From Sphingomonas kyeonggiensis (GTDB lineage Bacteria; Pseudomonadota; Alphaproteobacteria; Sphingomonadales; Sphingomonadaceae): a stretch of DNA of 64,000 nt. The stretch lies in NCBI RefSeq assembly GCF_014196745.1, contig NZ_JACIEH010000001.1, forward strand, positions 558,001-622,000, in the 5' to 3' direction. The translations under genes and the position numbers were made by a program. Shown one piece after another: positions 8,779 through 17,157 of the stretch (positions within the stretch are counted from its first letter, which is position 1; each line of letters starts with the position of its first letter). Under the pieces are notes generated by a model. The model saw only the letters and a list, made by a program, of their open reading frames with translations, had not been told where the DNA came from and did no database searches.

Positions 8779-8861
8779 CGTCATCCCCGCGAAGGCGGGG
8801 ATCCAGGGTGGCAAAGCGCTGTCCTGCGTGACTCTGGATCCCCGCGTTCGCGGGGATGACG
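8779..8861. repeat. Paired sphingomonad intergenic palindrome
   Basis: A 28-base arm at 8779-8806 is the near-exact reverse complement of the arm at 8834-8861; each arm contains its own hairpin (CCCCGCGAAGGCGGGG and CCCCGCGTTCGCGGGG). The same unit occurs at 25337-25473 and 34349-34430. It carries no gene and is typical of dispersed repeats in this group. The rest of the 8644-8897 spacer shows nothing else that I can name. Confidence 0.8.
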
Positions 8862-8897
8862 GGGTAGGGTGTGGGGACGACGACGTAGGACGTGAGC

Positions 8898-9731
8898 CTA
8901 TTCCCTCGGAAAATCGGTGGACAGGCTGAGGGCGCGCCAGCGCTCCAGCTCTTCCAGCCGCGCCTTGTCGCTGCGTTCGATCGCACCGATCGCGTCGCTG
9001 CCCAGCGGCAAGCGGAGCGGCGGCTCGTCCGAAGCGACGACCTGCAGGATCGCCTGGGCGCCGCGGCGCGGATCGCCCGGCTGCCTGCCGTGATAGGCCG
9101 CCTGCATCCGCGCGGCATTGCCGACCACCGCGTCATATTCGGCGCGGCCGGTCTCCAGCGTGGTCGAGGCGCCGGCGAAATCGGTGCGGAAGCCGCCCGG
9201 CTCGATGATCGTCACGCGCACGCCGATCAGCTTCATTTCCTGGGCGAGCACTTCGGAGAAGCCCTCCACCCCCCATTTCGCCGCCGAATAGGGCGCGCGG
9301 CCCGGCGCGCCGAGTCGGCCGCCGACCGAGGAGAATTGCACGATATGGCCGCTGCCCCGCGCGCGCATGTGCGGGATCACCGCCTTGGTCATGATGATCG
9401 TGCCGAACAGATTGGTGGCGATCTGGCGGCGGAACGAGGCGAGCGGCGTGTCCTCGACCGAGCCGACATCGCCGTAGCCGGCATTGTTGACCAGCACGTC
9501 GAGCGTGCCGAACGTCTCGATCGCGGCCGCCACCGCGGCGGCGGCGTCCTCTTCGCAGGTCACGTCGAGCCGGGCGGTGGCGAGCCTGCCGGGGCGGCCG
9601 TCGCCCAGCCCGGCGAGCTGCTCGGGATCGCGCGCCGTCGCCAGCAGATTGTCGCCCGCATCGAGGATCGCTTCGCACAGCGCGCGCCCGAAGCCGCGCG
9701 AGCTGCCGGTGACCAGCCAGGTCCGTGTCAT
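8898..9731 (-). CDS. Short-chain dehydrogenase/reductase
   Basis: 277 residues of a classical SDR. The nucleotide-binding motif TGSSRGFG stands at 8-15, NNAG near 85, the catalytic Ser in QFSSVGG near 136 and YSAAK near 152. The first residues suggest an NADP-preferring Rossmann fold (Arg after the first glycine pair). Substrate unknown. It follows the thioredoxin-like gene by 12 bases on the same strand, so both are probably one transcript. Confidence 0.9.
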   Translation of the reverse strand: MTRTWLVTGSSRGFGRALCEAILDAGDNLLATARDPEQLAGLGDGRPGRLATARLDVTCEEDAAAAVAAAIETFGTLDVLVNNAGYGDVGSVEDTPLASFRRQIATNLFGTIIMTKAVIPHMRARGSGHIVQFSSVGGRLGAPGRAPYSAAKWGVEGFSEVLAQEMKLIGVRVTIIEPGGFRTDFAGASTTLETGRAEYDAVVGNAARMQAAYHGRQPGDPRRGAQAILQVVASDEPPLRLPLGSDAIGAIERSDKARLEELERWRALSLSTDFPRE

Positions 9732-9743
9732 GGTTTCACTCCA

Positions 9744-10853
9744 TCAGCCGAAGGTAAAGACATAGGCGCGCACGCCGGGGCGGGCGAACTCGATCGTGAC
9801 GGTGCGGTCGGTGATCGCGCCGGGCTGGCGGACGAGCTGGTAGAGCCGGTCCTCCTTGACCTGGCCCCAGCCGGCCGCATCGACATCGACGCCGTGGCTG
9901 GCGCCGGGTGCCTTGCCGTCGATCGTCACGCGGAAGCGTACCGGCTGGCCGTCCTGTGCGCCGCCCAGCACGAGGTGCGTGTCGCGGGCATGGAAGCGGA
10001 AGCGGATCGTGCCGGGACCGCTTTCCAGCAGCGCATATTCGCCGTCGACCTTCCAGCTGCCGGCCAGGTCCCACTGGTTGAGCGAGAGGTCCGTCGCCGA
10101 GCTGTAGCCATGCGACCTGTCCTGCTTCAGCCCGCCGGGGGAGGCGAAGTCCACGGCCTTGTCATAGCCGATATACGCCTCGGGCGAGCGGAGATCGGCC
10201 CAGTCGGCCTGTGCCTCGACGCCCTTCGCCTCGATCGGGGCGAGGGGGATGCCCGACACGTCCTGGCCGGCTTCGGCCAGCAAGGTGCGGATCAGCTGCT
10301 CGCCTTCCGCATATTTGCCTTCGCCGAGCCGGTAGCCGCGCACCTTGCCCTTGGCGTCGATGAAATAGATGCCGGGCCAGCCCTGGTTGGCGAAGTCGCG
10401 CCACACGGCATAGTCATTGTCCTGCAGGTTCGCGTAGCGCACGTTCAGCTGGCTGGTGGCCAGGCGGACATTCGCCGGATCCTTCTCGAAGCCGAACTCG
10501 GGGGCGTGGACGCCGACCACTTCCAGGCCCTTCGCGCCGTAGCGCTCGCTCCAGGCGCGCAGATAGGGAAGGGCGCGCAGCGAGTTGATGCAGGAATAGG
10601 TCCAGAAGTTCACGATCACGACCTTGCCGCGCAGCGCCTTGGGACTGCCGGGCACGGGGGTCAGCCAGGGCGATGCGTCCTGCAGCACCTCGATCGGGCG
10701 CGAGGTCGTGCCGAAGGGCGCCGATCCGATGGTTTCGACCGGCTTGGCGGCGGAACGGACCAGGCCGAGCGCGTCGCCGAAGCAGATGGCGGTGGTGGCG
10801 GCCGCGGCCACGACTGCGGCGGCGGCGAAGCCTAGGGAGCGTTTCTGGTTCAT
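9744..10853 (-). CDS. Thioredoxin-like (DipZ/TlpA-type) exported protein with altered active site
   Basis: 369 residues. The ATG at 10853 is preferred to upstream frames because AGGAGG lies nine bases before it. An N-terminal hydrophobic segment (8-24) anchors or exports it. Residues about 50-185 are a TlpA/redoxin fold with the family motif VNFWTYSCIN at 81-90 and the HAPEFGFEKD segment. Homologues normally have CxxC here; this one reads Cys88-Ile-Asn-Ser91, so the resolving cysteine is missing. Residues about 215-369 are the beta-sandwich C-terminal domain seen in DipZ-type proteins. Likely an oxidative-stress protein in the periplasm; loss of the second Cys argues against a simple disulfide exchange role. 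Confidence 0.8.
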   Translation of the reverse strand: MNQKRSLGFAAAAVVAAAATTAICFGDALGLVRSAAKPVETIGSAPFGTTSRPIEVLQDASPWLTPVPGSPKALRGKVVIVNFWTYSCINSLRALPYLRAWSERYGAKGLEVVGVHAPEFGFEKDPANVRLATSQLNVRYANLQDNDYAVWRDFANQGWPGIYFIDAKGKVRGYRLGEGKYAEGEQLIRTLLAEAGQDVSGIPLAPIEAKGVEAQADWADLRSPEAYIGYDKAVDFASPGGLKQDRSHGYSSATDLSLNQWDLAGSWKVDGEYALLESGPGTIRFRFHARDTHLVLGGAQDGQPVRFRVTIDGKAPGASHGVDVDAAGWGQVKEDRLYQLVRQPGAITDRTVTIEFARPGVRAYVFTFG

Positions 10854-10911
10854 GATGCCTGCCTCCTCTTGCGGTTGAACGCCGATGTAGGCCGCCTGCG
10901 CGCCGCCGCCC

Positions 10912-10968
10912 GTTAGCCCTCGCCGGGCGCGCGTTAGTTCCTGAAAGCCGCCGCCCACGCGCGCTAAC
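10912..10968. promoter_or_regulatory. Possible operator with GTTAG/CTAAC repeats
   Basis: In the divergent space between the thioredoxin-like gene and the epoxide-hydrolase-like gene, GTTAG occurs at 10912 and 10933 (21 bases apart, two helix turns) and the complement CTAAC at 10964. The same pentamer occurs as a 10-base direct repeat at 16594-16608 in front of another gene of this region. Direct repeats of this spacing suit winged-helix regulators. This is pattern matching only. Confidence 0.3.
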
Positions 10969-11045
10969 GCCGCATCACTCCTCTTAACGAGCGTCGCGCC
11001 GCCATTTCCCTATCTGTGCCCCATCAGTTTGGAGGGAGTGCAAAA

Positions 11046-12317
11046 GTGTTCGGAGACAATGAAGCGACACGCCGCCAGTTCGTGGTCGGCGCCGCCATCG
11101 CGGGAGCGGTGAGCGCGATCCCGTCGCAGGTGTTCGCCCAGGCGGGCAGCGACGCGGTCCGCCCGTTCAAGGCCGCGATCCCCGAGGCGGACGTCCGCGC
11201 GATGAAGCGCCGGATCCTCGAGACGCGCTGGGCCGATGCCCAACCGGTCGCCGATGACAGCCAGGGCGTGCGCCGCCAGGAGCTCGAGCCGCTGATGCGC
11301 TACTGGGCCCAGGGCTATGACTGGCGCAAGTTCGAGGCGCGGCTGAACGCGCTGCCGATGTTCCTCACCGAGATCGACGGGCTCGACGTGCATTTCATCC
11401 ATGTCCGCTCGCGCCACGACAAGGCGATGCCGCTGATCCTGACGCATGGCTGGCCGGGCTCGATCATCGAGTTCCTCGGCGTGATCGACCTGCTGACCAA
11501 CCCGACCGCGCATGGCGGCAAGGCGGAGGACGCGTTCCACGTCGTGGTCCCCTCGATTCCCGGCTTCGGCTTCTCGGCCCGCCCGACAATGCCCGGCTGG
11601 GGCTCGGACCATATCGGCCGCGCCTGGAGCGTGCTGATGCGGCGCCTGGGCTATGACCGCTTCGTCAGCCAGGGCGGCGATTGCGGCTCGGTGATCTCGC
11701 AGCGCATGGCGCTCCAGCACGTGCCGGGGCTGATCGGCATCCATCTGACCATGCCCGCGGTCGTCCCCGCCGAGATCGCGCACATCCTCGCCGCCGGCGA
11801 TCCGGCGCCGGCGAGCCTGTCGGAGAAGGAGCGCTTCGCCTTCGACCAGCTCGTCGCCTTCTACCGCGACAATTCGGCCTATGCGGCGATGATGAACACC
11901 CGGCCGCAGACGATCGGCTATTCGCTGGTCGACTCGCCGGTCGGCATGGCCGCCTGGATGTACGAGAAGATCGGCCAGTGGACCTATCCCGCCGGCGATC
12001 CCCAGGGCGTGCTGGGCCGCGACGCGATCCTCGACGACATGTCGCTCTACTGGCTGACCCAGACCGGCGCCTCTGCCGCGCGCATCTATTGGGAAGACCA
12101 CACCAACAACTTCAACGCCCGCGGCGTGATCGACCTGCCCGTGGCGGTGAGCGTGTTCCCCGGCGAGATCTTCCGCGCGCCGAAGAGCTGGGCCGAGCGC
12201 TGCTACACCAACCTCACTTACTTCCACGAAGCCAGCAACGGCGGCCATTTCGCGGCCTGGGAACAGCCCCGGATCTTCGCCGAGGAAGTCCGCGCCGCCT
12301 TCCGCTCGCTGCGCTGA
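11046..12317 (+). CDS. Tat-exported epoxide-hydrolase-like alpha/beta hydrolase
   Basis: The GTG at 11046 is chosen because GGAGGG lies eight bases upstream; an upstream GTG at 11016 precedes that site. The protein (423 residues) starts with a twin-arginine signal (TRRQFVVGAA) and an AQA cleavage site. It has the N-terminal epoxide-hydrolase (EHN) lid domain, then the alpha/beta hydrolase fold with HGWPGS (oxyanion), the nucleophile Asp in GGDCGS, and the catalytic His in NGGHFAAWEQP. It resembles the microsomal/juvenile-hormone epoxide hydrolase group. It is followed by ohr and another hydrolase on the same strand. Confidence 0.88.
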   Translation: MFGDNEATRRQFVVGAAIAGAVSAIPSQVFAQAGSDAVRPFKAAIPEADVRAMKRRILETRWADAQPVADDSQGVRRQELEPLMRYWAQGYDWRKFEARLNALPMFLTEIDGLDVHFIHVRSRHDKAMPLILTHGWPGSIIEFLGVIDLLTNPTAHGGKAEDAFHVVVPSIPGFGFSARPTMPGWGSDHIGRAWSVLMRRLGYDRFVSQGGDCGSVISQRMALQHVPGLIGIHLTMPAVVPAEIAHILAAGDPAPASLSEKERFAFDQLVAFYRDNSAYAAMMNTRPQTIGYSLVDSPVGMAAWMYEKIGQWTYPAGDPQGVLGRDAILDDMSLYWLTQTGASAARIYWEDHTNNFNARGVIDLPVAVSVFPGEIFRAPKSWAERCYTNLTYFHEASNGGHFAAWEQPRIFAEEVRAAFRSLR

Positions 12318-12343
12318 AACACCCGATCCCAAGGAGAACATCC

Positions 12344-12754
12344 ATGTCCGACAAGACCCTGTACACCGCCAATGTCCATGTGACCGGTGGCCGCGAAGGC
12401 GCCGCCCGCAGCTCGGACGGACGCCTCGACATCCAACTCGCCGTGCCCGGCAGCGCCGGCGCGGGCACCAATCCGGAACAGCTCTTCGCCGCCGGCTGGT
12501 CCGCCTGCTTCGAGGGCGCGATGGGCATCGCCGCCAAGGCCAAGGGCATCACCCTGCCGGCCGACCTCGCGATCGATGCGGAGGTCGACCTGCGCCACGG
12601 CGACGACGGCTATTCGCTCGCCGCCCGCCTCAACGTCAGCGTCCCCGGCGTGGAGCCGGAGATCGCCCGCCAGCTGATCGAGGCCGCGCACCGCACCTGC
12701 CCCTATTCGAAGGCGATCAAGGGCAATATCGATGCCGTCGTCGCGCTCGTCTGA
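12344..12754 (+). CDS. ohr: Ohr/OsmC-family organic hydroperoxide resistance protein
   Basis: 136 residues, with AAGGAGA upstream of the ATG. The two redox cysteines of the family are present: Cys55 in GWSACFEGA and Cys119 in HRTCPYSKA. The protein starts with the LYTANVHVTGGREG stretch characteristic of the Ohr subgroup. Ohr reduces organic peroxides with lipoylated partners in the cytoplasm. It lies 26 bases after the epoxide-hydrolase-like gene and 25 bases before another exported hydrolase, so a shared transcript is likely. No OhrR-type MarR gene is visible in the neighbourhood. Confidence 0.92.
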   Translation: MSDKTLYTANVHVTGGREGAARSSDGRLDIQLAVPGSAGAGTNPEQLFAAGWSACFEGAMGIAAKAKGITLPADLAIDAEVDLRHGDDGYSLAARLNVSVPGVEPEIARQLIEAAHRTCPYSKAIKGNIDAVVALV

Positions 12755-12779
12755 GCGCGGCGCTGTTGGGAGAATCATC

Positions 12780-13568
12780 ATGAAGAAGCTCATCGCCGGC
12801 GGGCTCCTGCTCGCCGCCACCGCGCTGGCGCCCGCCGCGCAGGCCCAGACCAGGGCCGCGCCGGTCAAGCCCACGGTCGTCCTGGTCCACGGCGCCTTTG
12901 CCGACTCGTCGAGCTGGAACGGCGTGATCAAGATCCTCGAGCGTGACGGCTATACCGTGATCGCCGCAGCCAACCCGCTGCGCAGCGTGCGCGGCGACGC
13001 CGACTCGGTTGCCGACCTGCTCAAGAGCATCGATGGCCCGGTCGTGCTCGTCGGCCACAGCTATGGCGGCTCGGTGATCAGCGAGGCGGCCGAGGGTGCC
13101 GCGAACGTCAAGGCGCTCGTCTATGTCGCCGCCTTCGCGCCGGAAGCGGGCGAGAGCGCGCTGGCCCTCACCGGCAAGTTCCCGGGCAGCACCCTGCCGC
13201 CGACGCTCGCCCCGCCGGTCAAGCTCAGCGGCGGCGGCAACGACCTCTACATCCTCCAGGCGAAGTTCCACGACCAGTTCGCGGCGGACGTGCCCCTGGC
13301 CGATGCGAAGCTGATGGCCGCCGGCCAGCGCCCGATCGCCGATACGGCGCTGGGCGAGGCGAGCACCGCGCCGGCGTGGAAGCACATCCCGTCCTGGTTC
13401 ATCTATGGCGACGCGGACAAGAACATCCCGCCCGCCGCCCAGGCGTTCATGGCCGATCGCGCCAGGTCGCGCGCCACGGTGGTGGTGAAGGGCGCCTCGC
13501 ACGTGGTGATGGTCTCGCACGCGCCGGCGGTGGCCAGCCAGATCGAAAAGGCGGCGACCGCGCAATGA
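12780..13568 (+). CDS. Exported alpha/beta hydrolase
   Basis: 262 residues starting at the ATG of 12780; the frame extends upstream but the signal peptide (residues 1-21, ending AQAQ) fixes this start. HGAFADSSSW gives the oxyanion region, GHSYGG the nucleophile Ser, GDADKNIP the acid and SHVVMVSHA the His. It belongs to the hydrolase/esterase group that includes salicylate-esterase-like proteins (EstC/MenH-like). Substrate unknown. A GC-rich hairpin after the stop ends the three-gene set. Confidence 0.88.
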   Translation: MKKLIAGGLLLAATALAPAAQAQTRAAPVKPTVVLVHGAFADSSSWNGVIKILERDGYTVIAAANPLRSVRGDADSVADLLKSIDGPVVLVGHSYGGSVISEAAEGAANVKALVYVAAFAPEAGESALALTGKFPGSTLPPTLAPPVKLSGGGNDLYILQAKFHDQFAADVPLADAKLMAAGQRPIADTALGEASTAPAWKHIPSWFIYGDADKNIPPAAQAFMADRARSRATVVVKGASHVVMVSHAPAVASQIEKAATAQ

Positions 13569-13573
13569 GTTGA

Positions 13574-13610
13574 GGCGCCGGCGGTCCCCAGCGCCCCCTG
13601 CGCCGGCGCC
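13574..13610 (+). terminator. Hairpin after the exported hydrolase
   Basis: GGCGCCGGCG at 13574-13583 pairs perfectly with CGCCGGCGCC at 13601-13610 across a 17-base loop, six bases after the stop. No T-run follows. Confidence 0.5.
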
Positions 13611-13745
13611 CCATGCCCACGGTCGGCTACCAGCGTCGCCGGCCGTGGGCACCTTCGTATCCGGGCGAGATGCATCCGCGATCGCACACGGCCGCTGTCC
13701 CTTCCGCGTCCATTCGGGCATGGCGCGTCGCTCTGGAAGAAAGGG

Positions 13746-14108
13746 ATGCGGATGACTTCACCAAAGCCATGGGACGGCGCGCAGGTCCGGAAATGGCTCG
13801 AGCGCCGGTTCGAGGTCTCGCGGCTCGACCAGGCGGCGGCGGACCGGCGCGGCTATGAGGCCCAGGACGATTACGACAAGGCCGCTGCCGAGGAATGGGT
13901 CTGCCGCGCGCTGCAATCTGCGGACTGCACCGACGATCAGGCCGCCTTGGCCAAGCGCATCAAGGAACTGATCGCCCAGGACGAATATCGGGCGACCGGC
14001 ATCTATGACGATACCAAGTTCGAGCGGCACGTTCGCGCGCACCTCCGCAAGATCGCCAAGATGACCAAGGCGAACGAGGGGTTCGAGAAGATGCTGCGCT
14101 ATCAGTGA
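13746..14108 (+). CDS. Small hypothetical protein, charged and helical
   Basis: 120 residues, with GAAAGGG just before the ATG. The product is rich in Asp, Glu, Lys and Arg, probably mostly alpha-helical and cytoplasmic, with no signal or membrane segment. I do not recognise the family. Codon use is like the neighbours (G or C at third positions) and there is no competing frame, so I take it as a real gene. It is convergent with the dinucleotide-binding protein gene at 14123. Confidence 0.65.
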   Translation: MRMTSPKPWDGAQVRKWLERRFEVSRLDQAAADRRGYEAQDDYDKAAAEEWVCRALQSADCTDDQAALAKRIKELIAQDEYRATGIYDDTKFERHVRAHLRKIAKMTKANEGFEKMLRYQ

Positions 14109-14122
14109 GGGCGGGGCCGGCC

Positions 14123-14779
14123 CTATCTTCGCCAGGACCCCTCGGGCAGTTCTTCGTCGCGCTTCGCCGCATCCAGTGAGGAGCGGAGCCCGGCCTGGTC
14201 GAGCGGGATGCAATAGGCCGGCTTGGCGCGCTCGAACCGCCAGCTGTCGGCGAGCGGTCCGGCATCGACGGTATCATAGCCAAAATCGGCCTGCAGCGCT
14301 GCCACCCGGGACCTGGCGGCGGCGTCATCGCCGGCGATCGGCAGCGCGCGCCGGTTCCCGCCCGGAAGCGTGACCGGATCGAGTAGGTCCTTCGCGAGGA
14401 TGGCGTTGAACGCCTTGACGATGGTCGCGCGGGGGAAGTGGGCGGCGACCATCTCGCTGGTCGTCGTACGGCGCTGGTCGAGGGCGTCGATCCTGCCGTC
14501 CCGGTCGGGATAATAGTTGTTGGTGTCAATGACGATGCGGCCGTCGAGCAGCGCCGGGGAGAGCGCGAATACAGCGGTGAGCGGCACGGTGAGCACCACG
14601 ACGTCGCTGGCCGCGGGCACGTCCACCGCATATGCCACATCGCAGCCGATCGCCTGCGCCAAGGCGCCGAGCGTTTCGGGGCCACGCGAGTTGCTGAGTA
14701 TGGCCTGGTGTCCGTTCGCCACGGCCAGTCGCGCAATTGCCTGGCCGATATTGCCTGCGCCGATGATCCCGATCTTCAA
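14123..14779 (-). CDS. NADP oxidoreductase of the coenzyme F420-dependent type (Rossmann protein)
   Basis: 218 residues from a TTG at 14779 preceded by GGAGAGAG. The start is supported because the Rossmann motif GIIGAGNIGQA begins at residue 4, as is normal for the family. Later segments include SNSRGPETL and a conserved DTNNYYPDRDG. Relatives are annotated as NADP-dependent F420 reductase-like dinucleotide-binding proteins; F420 itself is not expected in sphingomonads, so the actual hydride partner is unknown. A frame 42 residues longer exists but its extra N-terminus is not protein-like. Confidence 0.82.
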   Translation of the reverse strand: MKIGIIGAGNIGQAIARLAVANGHQAILSNSRGPETLGALAQAIGCDVAYAVDVPAASDVVVLTVPLTAVFALSPALLDGRIVIDTNNYYPDRDGRIDALDQRRTTTSEMVAAHFPRATIVKAFNAILAKDLLDPVTLPGGNRRALPIAGDDAAARSRVAALQADFGYDTVDAGPLADSWRFERAKPAYCIPLDQAGLRSSLDAAKRDEELPEGSWRR

Positions 14780-14901
14780 CCACTCTCTCCGGATGCTGGG
14801 TTTGGACCTGGGCAAATAGGCAGCGCCGGCTGATCCACAATTCCGGAGGCGAAATAGAATTGATCGGCGCCCGGGCCCGCGAACCCGGGCGCCGGCAAAC
14901 C

Positions 14902-15444
14902 TCATTCCGAATAGTTGGTGAAGACCAGGTCCGCCTGCTTGTCGATCGCGTCCAGCTTGATGTGGCAGGCATAGCAGGACTGGATCAGCGGCACGCTCGG
15001 GTCGGCCACGCCCTTCTCGAACTGGGCATAGCCCCAGCCGCCGGTCTTGGCGAAGCGCTTCGAGTCCTTCTCGCTCACCTGCACATTGGTCGGCGCGCCC
15101 GCCACGAAGGACTGGGGGGCGGGGAACACGCTGTCGTTGCGCGGCGACGATTCATACTGCCACGCCACGCGGACGATGATCGCGCCGTCGGGGAAGGGGC
15201 GGATGTTCTGGCGATAGGCCTTCATCGCGATGTCGTTGCCCAGGATGGCGCGGATGTCGTTGTTCTTGCCGGCCTCGTGCGCGACGCTGATCACCTGCCA
15301 GTCGCGATAGCCTTTGGGCAGCTCCACGCCATAGATCGGCGAGCGCTGCACCTCCTGCTTCGGCCAGGTGGCCGCGACCCCGAAGACCAGGGTCGCGATC
15401 GCCAGGCCGGCGGCGGAAAGACGCTTGATCTCCATCGCCCTCAC
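14902..15444 (-). CDS. Cytochrome P460-family haem protein
   Basis: 180 residues with an N-terminal export segment (residues 8-26). The C-type haem motif CYACH is at 157-161, near the C-terminus as in cytochromes P460 and c'-beta, and PFPDGAIIVR is typical of the family. These bind NO or oxidise hydroxylamine in the periplasm. It overlaps the upstream hydrolase gene by four bases (GTGA), using a GTG start; an ATG three codons later is an alternative. Coupling to a Tat-exported hydrolase places both in the periplasm. Confidence 0.88.
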   Translation of the reverse strand: MRAMEIKRLSAAGLAIATLVFGVAATWPKQEVQRSPIYGVELPKGYRDWQVISVAHEAGKNNDIRAILGNDIAMKAYRQNIRPFPDGAIIVRVAWQYESSPRNDSVFPAPQSFVAGAPTNVQVSEKDSKRFAKTGGWGYAQFEKGVADPSVPLIQSCYACHIKLDAIDKQADLVFTNYSE

Positions 15445-16481
15445 CCCGCCATCTTGGCGACGTCGAGCACTGCCTTGGCGAAGGCGGCCGGCGCTTCCTG
15501 CGGCAGGTTGTGGCCGATGCCGCCGCTGATCAGCCGGAACTCATAGGGGCCGGTGAACTTGCTGCGATACTGTTCGGGCGCGGGGTGCGGCGCGCCATTG
15601 GCGTCGCCTTCCATCGTGATCGTCGGCACGGTGATCGGCGGAGTGGTCGCCAGCTTCGCCTCGATCGAATCATACTTTGCCTCGCCCTGGGCAAGGCCCA
15701 GGCGCCAGCGGTAATTGTGGATCACCAGTGCGACATGGTCCGGGTTGGTGAAGGAGGCGGCGGTGCGCGCGAAGGTCGCGTCGTCGAACTGCCACTTGGG
15801 CGAGGCGAGCTGCCAGATCAGCTTGTTGAACGCATCGGTGTTCTTGGCATAGCCGGCCTCGCCGCGCGCGGTGGCGAAGTAGAACTGATACCACCATTGC
15901 AGCTCGGCCGCCGGCGGCAGCGGCGCGGCATTGGCGGCCTGGCTGCCGATCAGATAGCCGCTGACCGAGACGAGCGCGATGCAGCGCTCGGGCCAGAGCA
16001 GCGCCATGATGTCGGCGGTGCGGCCGCCCCAGTCGAACCCGGCGACGATCGCCTTCTTGATGCCCAGCGCGTCCATCAGCGCGATGCCGTCCAGCGCGAC
16101 CGCGGCCTGCTGCGCGTTGCGGAAGGTGTCGGCCGAGCGGAAGACGGTGCTGCCATAGCCACGCAGATAGGGGATGATCACGCGGTAGCCGCGCGCGACC
16201 AGCAGCGGCGCGACCTCGACAAAGGCGTGGATGTCATAAGGCCAGCCATGGAAGAGCAGCACCACCGGGCCGGTCGCCGGGCCCATCTCGACATAGCCGA
16301 TGCTGAGCGGGCCGGCATCGACCTGCTTGACCGGGCCGAAGCCGGCAGGGGCGGGCGCGGCACCGCGCGAGGCGCCGGCGGCCTGGGCAGTGGCGGCGCC
16401 GCCGAGCAGGGCGGCGATGGCGGCGGCGCCATGGACGAAGCCGCGGCGATCGGTGACGGTTTCGGGCATCAGGTTCGACAT
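15441..16481 (-). CDS. Tat-exported alpha/beta hydrolase (epoxide hydrolase/dehalogenase-like)
   Basis: 346 residues. A twin-arginine signal (TDRRGFVHGA) and an Ala-rich segment ending AQAAG give export. The fold shows HGWPYD (oxyanion), the nucleophile Asp in GFDWGG, and a C-terminal His in GIGHNLPQEAP. An Asp nucleophile points to the epoxide hydrolase or haloalkane dehalogenase branch and not to esterases. An AAAGGA site precedes the ATG. It is first in a two-gene unit with the P460 gene. Confidence 0.88.
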   Translation of the reverse strand: MSNLMPETVTDRRGFVHGAAAIAALLGGAATAQAAGASRGAAPAPAGFGPVKQVDAGPLSIGYVEMGPATGPVVLLFHGWPYDIHAFVEVAPLLVARGYRVIIPYLRGYGSTVFRSADTFRNAQQAAVALDGIALMDALGIKKAIVAGFDWGGRTADIMALLWPERCIALVSVSGYLIGSQAANAAPLPPAAELQWWYQFYFATARGEAGYAKNTDAFNKLIWQLASPKWQFDDATFARTAASFTNPDHVALVIHNYRWRLGLAQGEAKYDSIEAKLATTPPITVPTITMEGDANGAPHPAPEQYRSKFTGPYEFRLISGGIGHNLPQEAPAAFAKAVLDVAKMAG

Positions 16482-16593
16482 GATCGGTCCTTTCGGGGCA
16501 GCGTGGGTACGATTCCGAGATAGTCCGGACCGGCGGCGACCGCTCGTTAATCGCTATGATCTGCTGTGAGGGGCGGTTCGCGACGATCGGGAA

Positions 16594-16608
16594 CTAACAG
16601 CGCCTAAC
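16594..16608. promoter_or_regulatory. CTAAC direct repeat upstream of the Tat hydrolase/P460 unit
   Basis: CTAAC AGCGC CTAAC repeats with exact 10-base periodicity 113 bases upstream of the hydrolase start. The same pentamer occurs at 10912-10968. It could be a tandem site for a winged-helix regulator; no experiment or alignment supports this yet. Confidence 0.3.
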
Positions 16609-16670
16609 TGGCGGGTAGCCGGGCCCGCGCGCCATATGCGCGGAGATACCCTGGAAGGCTGGAAGACCCG

Positions 16671-17117
16671 ATGCTCCGATTCAGTCCGGCGACGGAATGG
16701 CATGTCCGCGATGCCGAGAATGCCTGGAACCTGCGCAACCTGGATGGGCTGCTGCTCAGCCACACGATCGATTGCCAGTGGCGCAACCGGGTGACCTTCC
16801 TGTGGGGGCGCGAGCAGATCCGCGGGTTCCTCGATCGCCAGTTCCGCCGCGAGCTCGATCTGCGGGTCCTGCTCGAGCCCTGGTCGGAAGGCGATGGCCG
16901 GCTGAGCATCCGTCACGCCGCCGAGTTTCACACCGACAGCGGCACCTGGTTCCGCGTCTATGGCAGCGAGGAGATCGAGCTGGACCATGCCGGCCTGATC
17001 CGGCGCAGGCTCACCGCCGCGAACGAGCATCCCATCCAGGAACGCGAACGCGCCCTGCGCTGGCCGGAGGGACCAAGGCCGGCGGACCATCCGAGCCTGA
17101 CGGAATTGGGGTTCTAG
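16671..17117 (+). CDS. NTF2-like protein of the DUF1348 family
   Basis: 148 residues. The WNLRN, CQWRNRVTFLWGREQI and SGTWFRVYGSEEIE segments match the DUF1348 group of small NTF2-fold proteins, normally about 150 residues long. They act as single-domain cytoplasmic proteins of unproven enzymatic role. It stands alone, convergent with the MFS gene, with a shared hairpin between them. Confidence 0.85.
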   Translation: MLRFSPATEWHVRDAENAWNLRNLDGLLLSHTIDCQWRNRVTFLWGREQIRGFLDRQFRRELDLRVLLEPWSEGDGRLSIRHAAEFHTDSGTWFRVYGSEEIELDHAGLIRRRLTAANEHPIQERERALRWPEGPRPADHPSLTELGF

Positions 17118-17122
17118 GACTT

Positions 17123-17152
17123 CTCCCTCTCCCCGCAAGCGGAGAGAGGGAG
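17123..17152. terminator. Bidirectional hairpin between convergent genes
   Basis: CTCCCTCTC at 17123-17131 pairs with GAGAGGGAG at 17144-17152 with an inner CCGC/GCGG stem. It lies between the stops of the DUF1348 and MFS genes and belongs to the CTCTCCCCGC hairpin class repeated in this window. Confidence 0.6.
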
Positions 17153-17157
17153 AGAGG

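Noticed and set aside
7000..8859. Open plus-strand frame of 619 codons
   Set aside because: Antisense to the winged-helix ATPase gene, low-complexity product and no ribosome site.
8892..10835. Open plus-strand frame of 647 codons
   Set aside because: Covers the SDR and thioredoxin-like genes in reverse; no recognisable domain.
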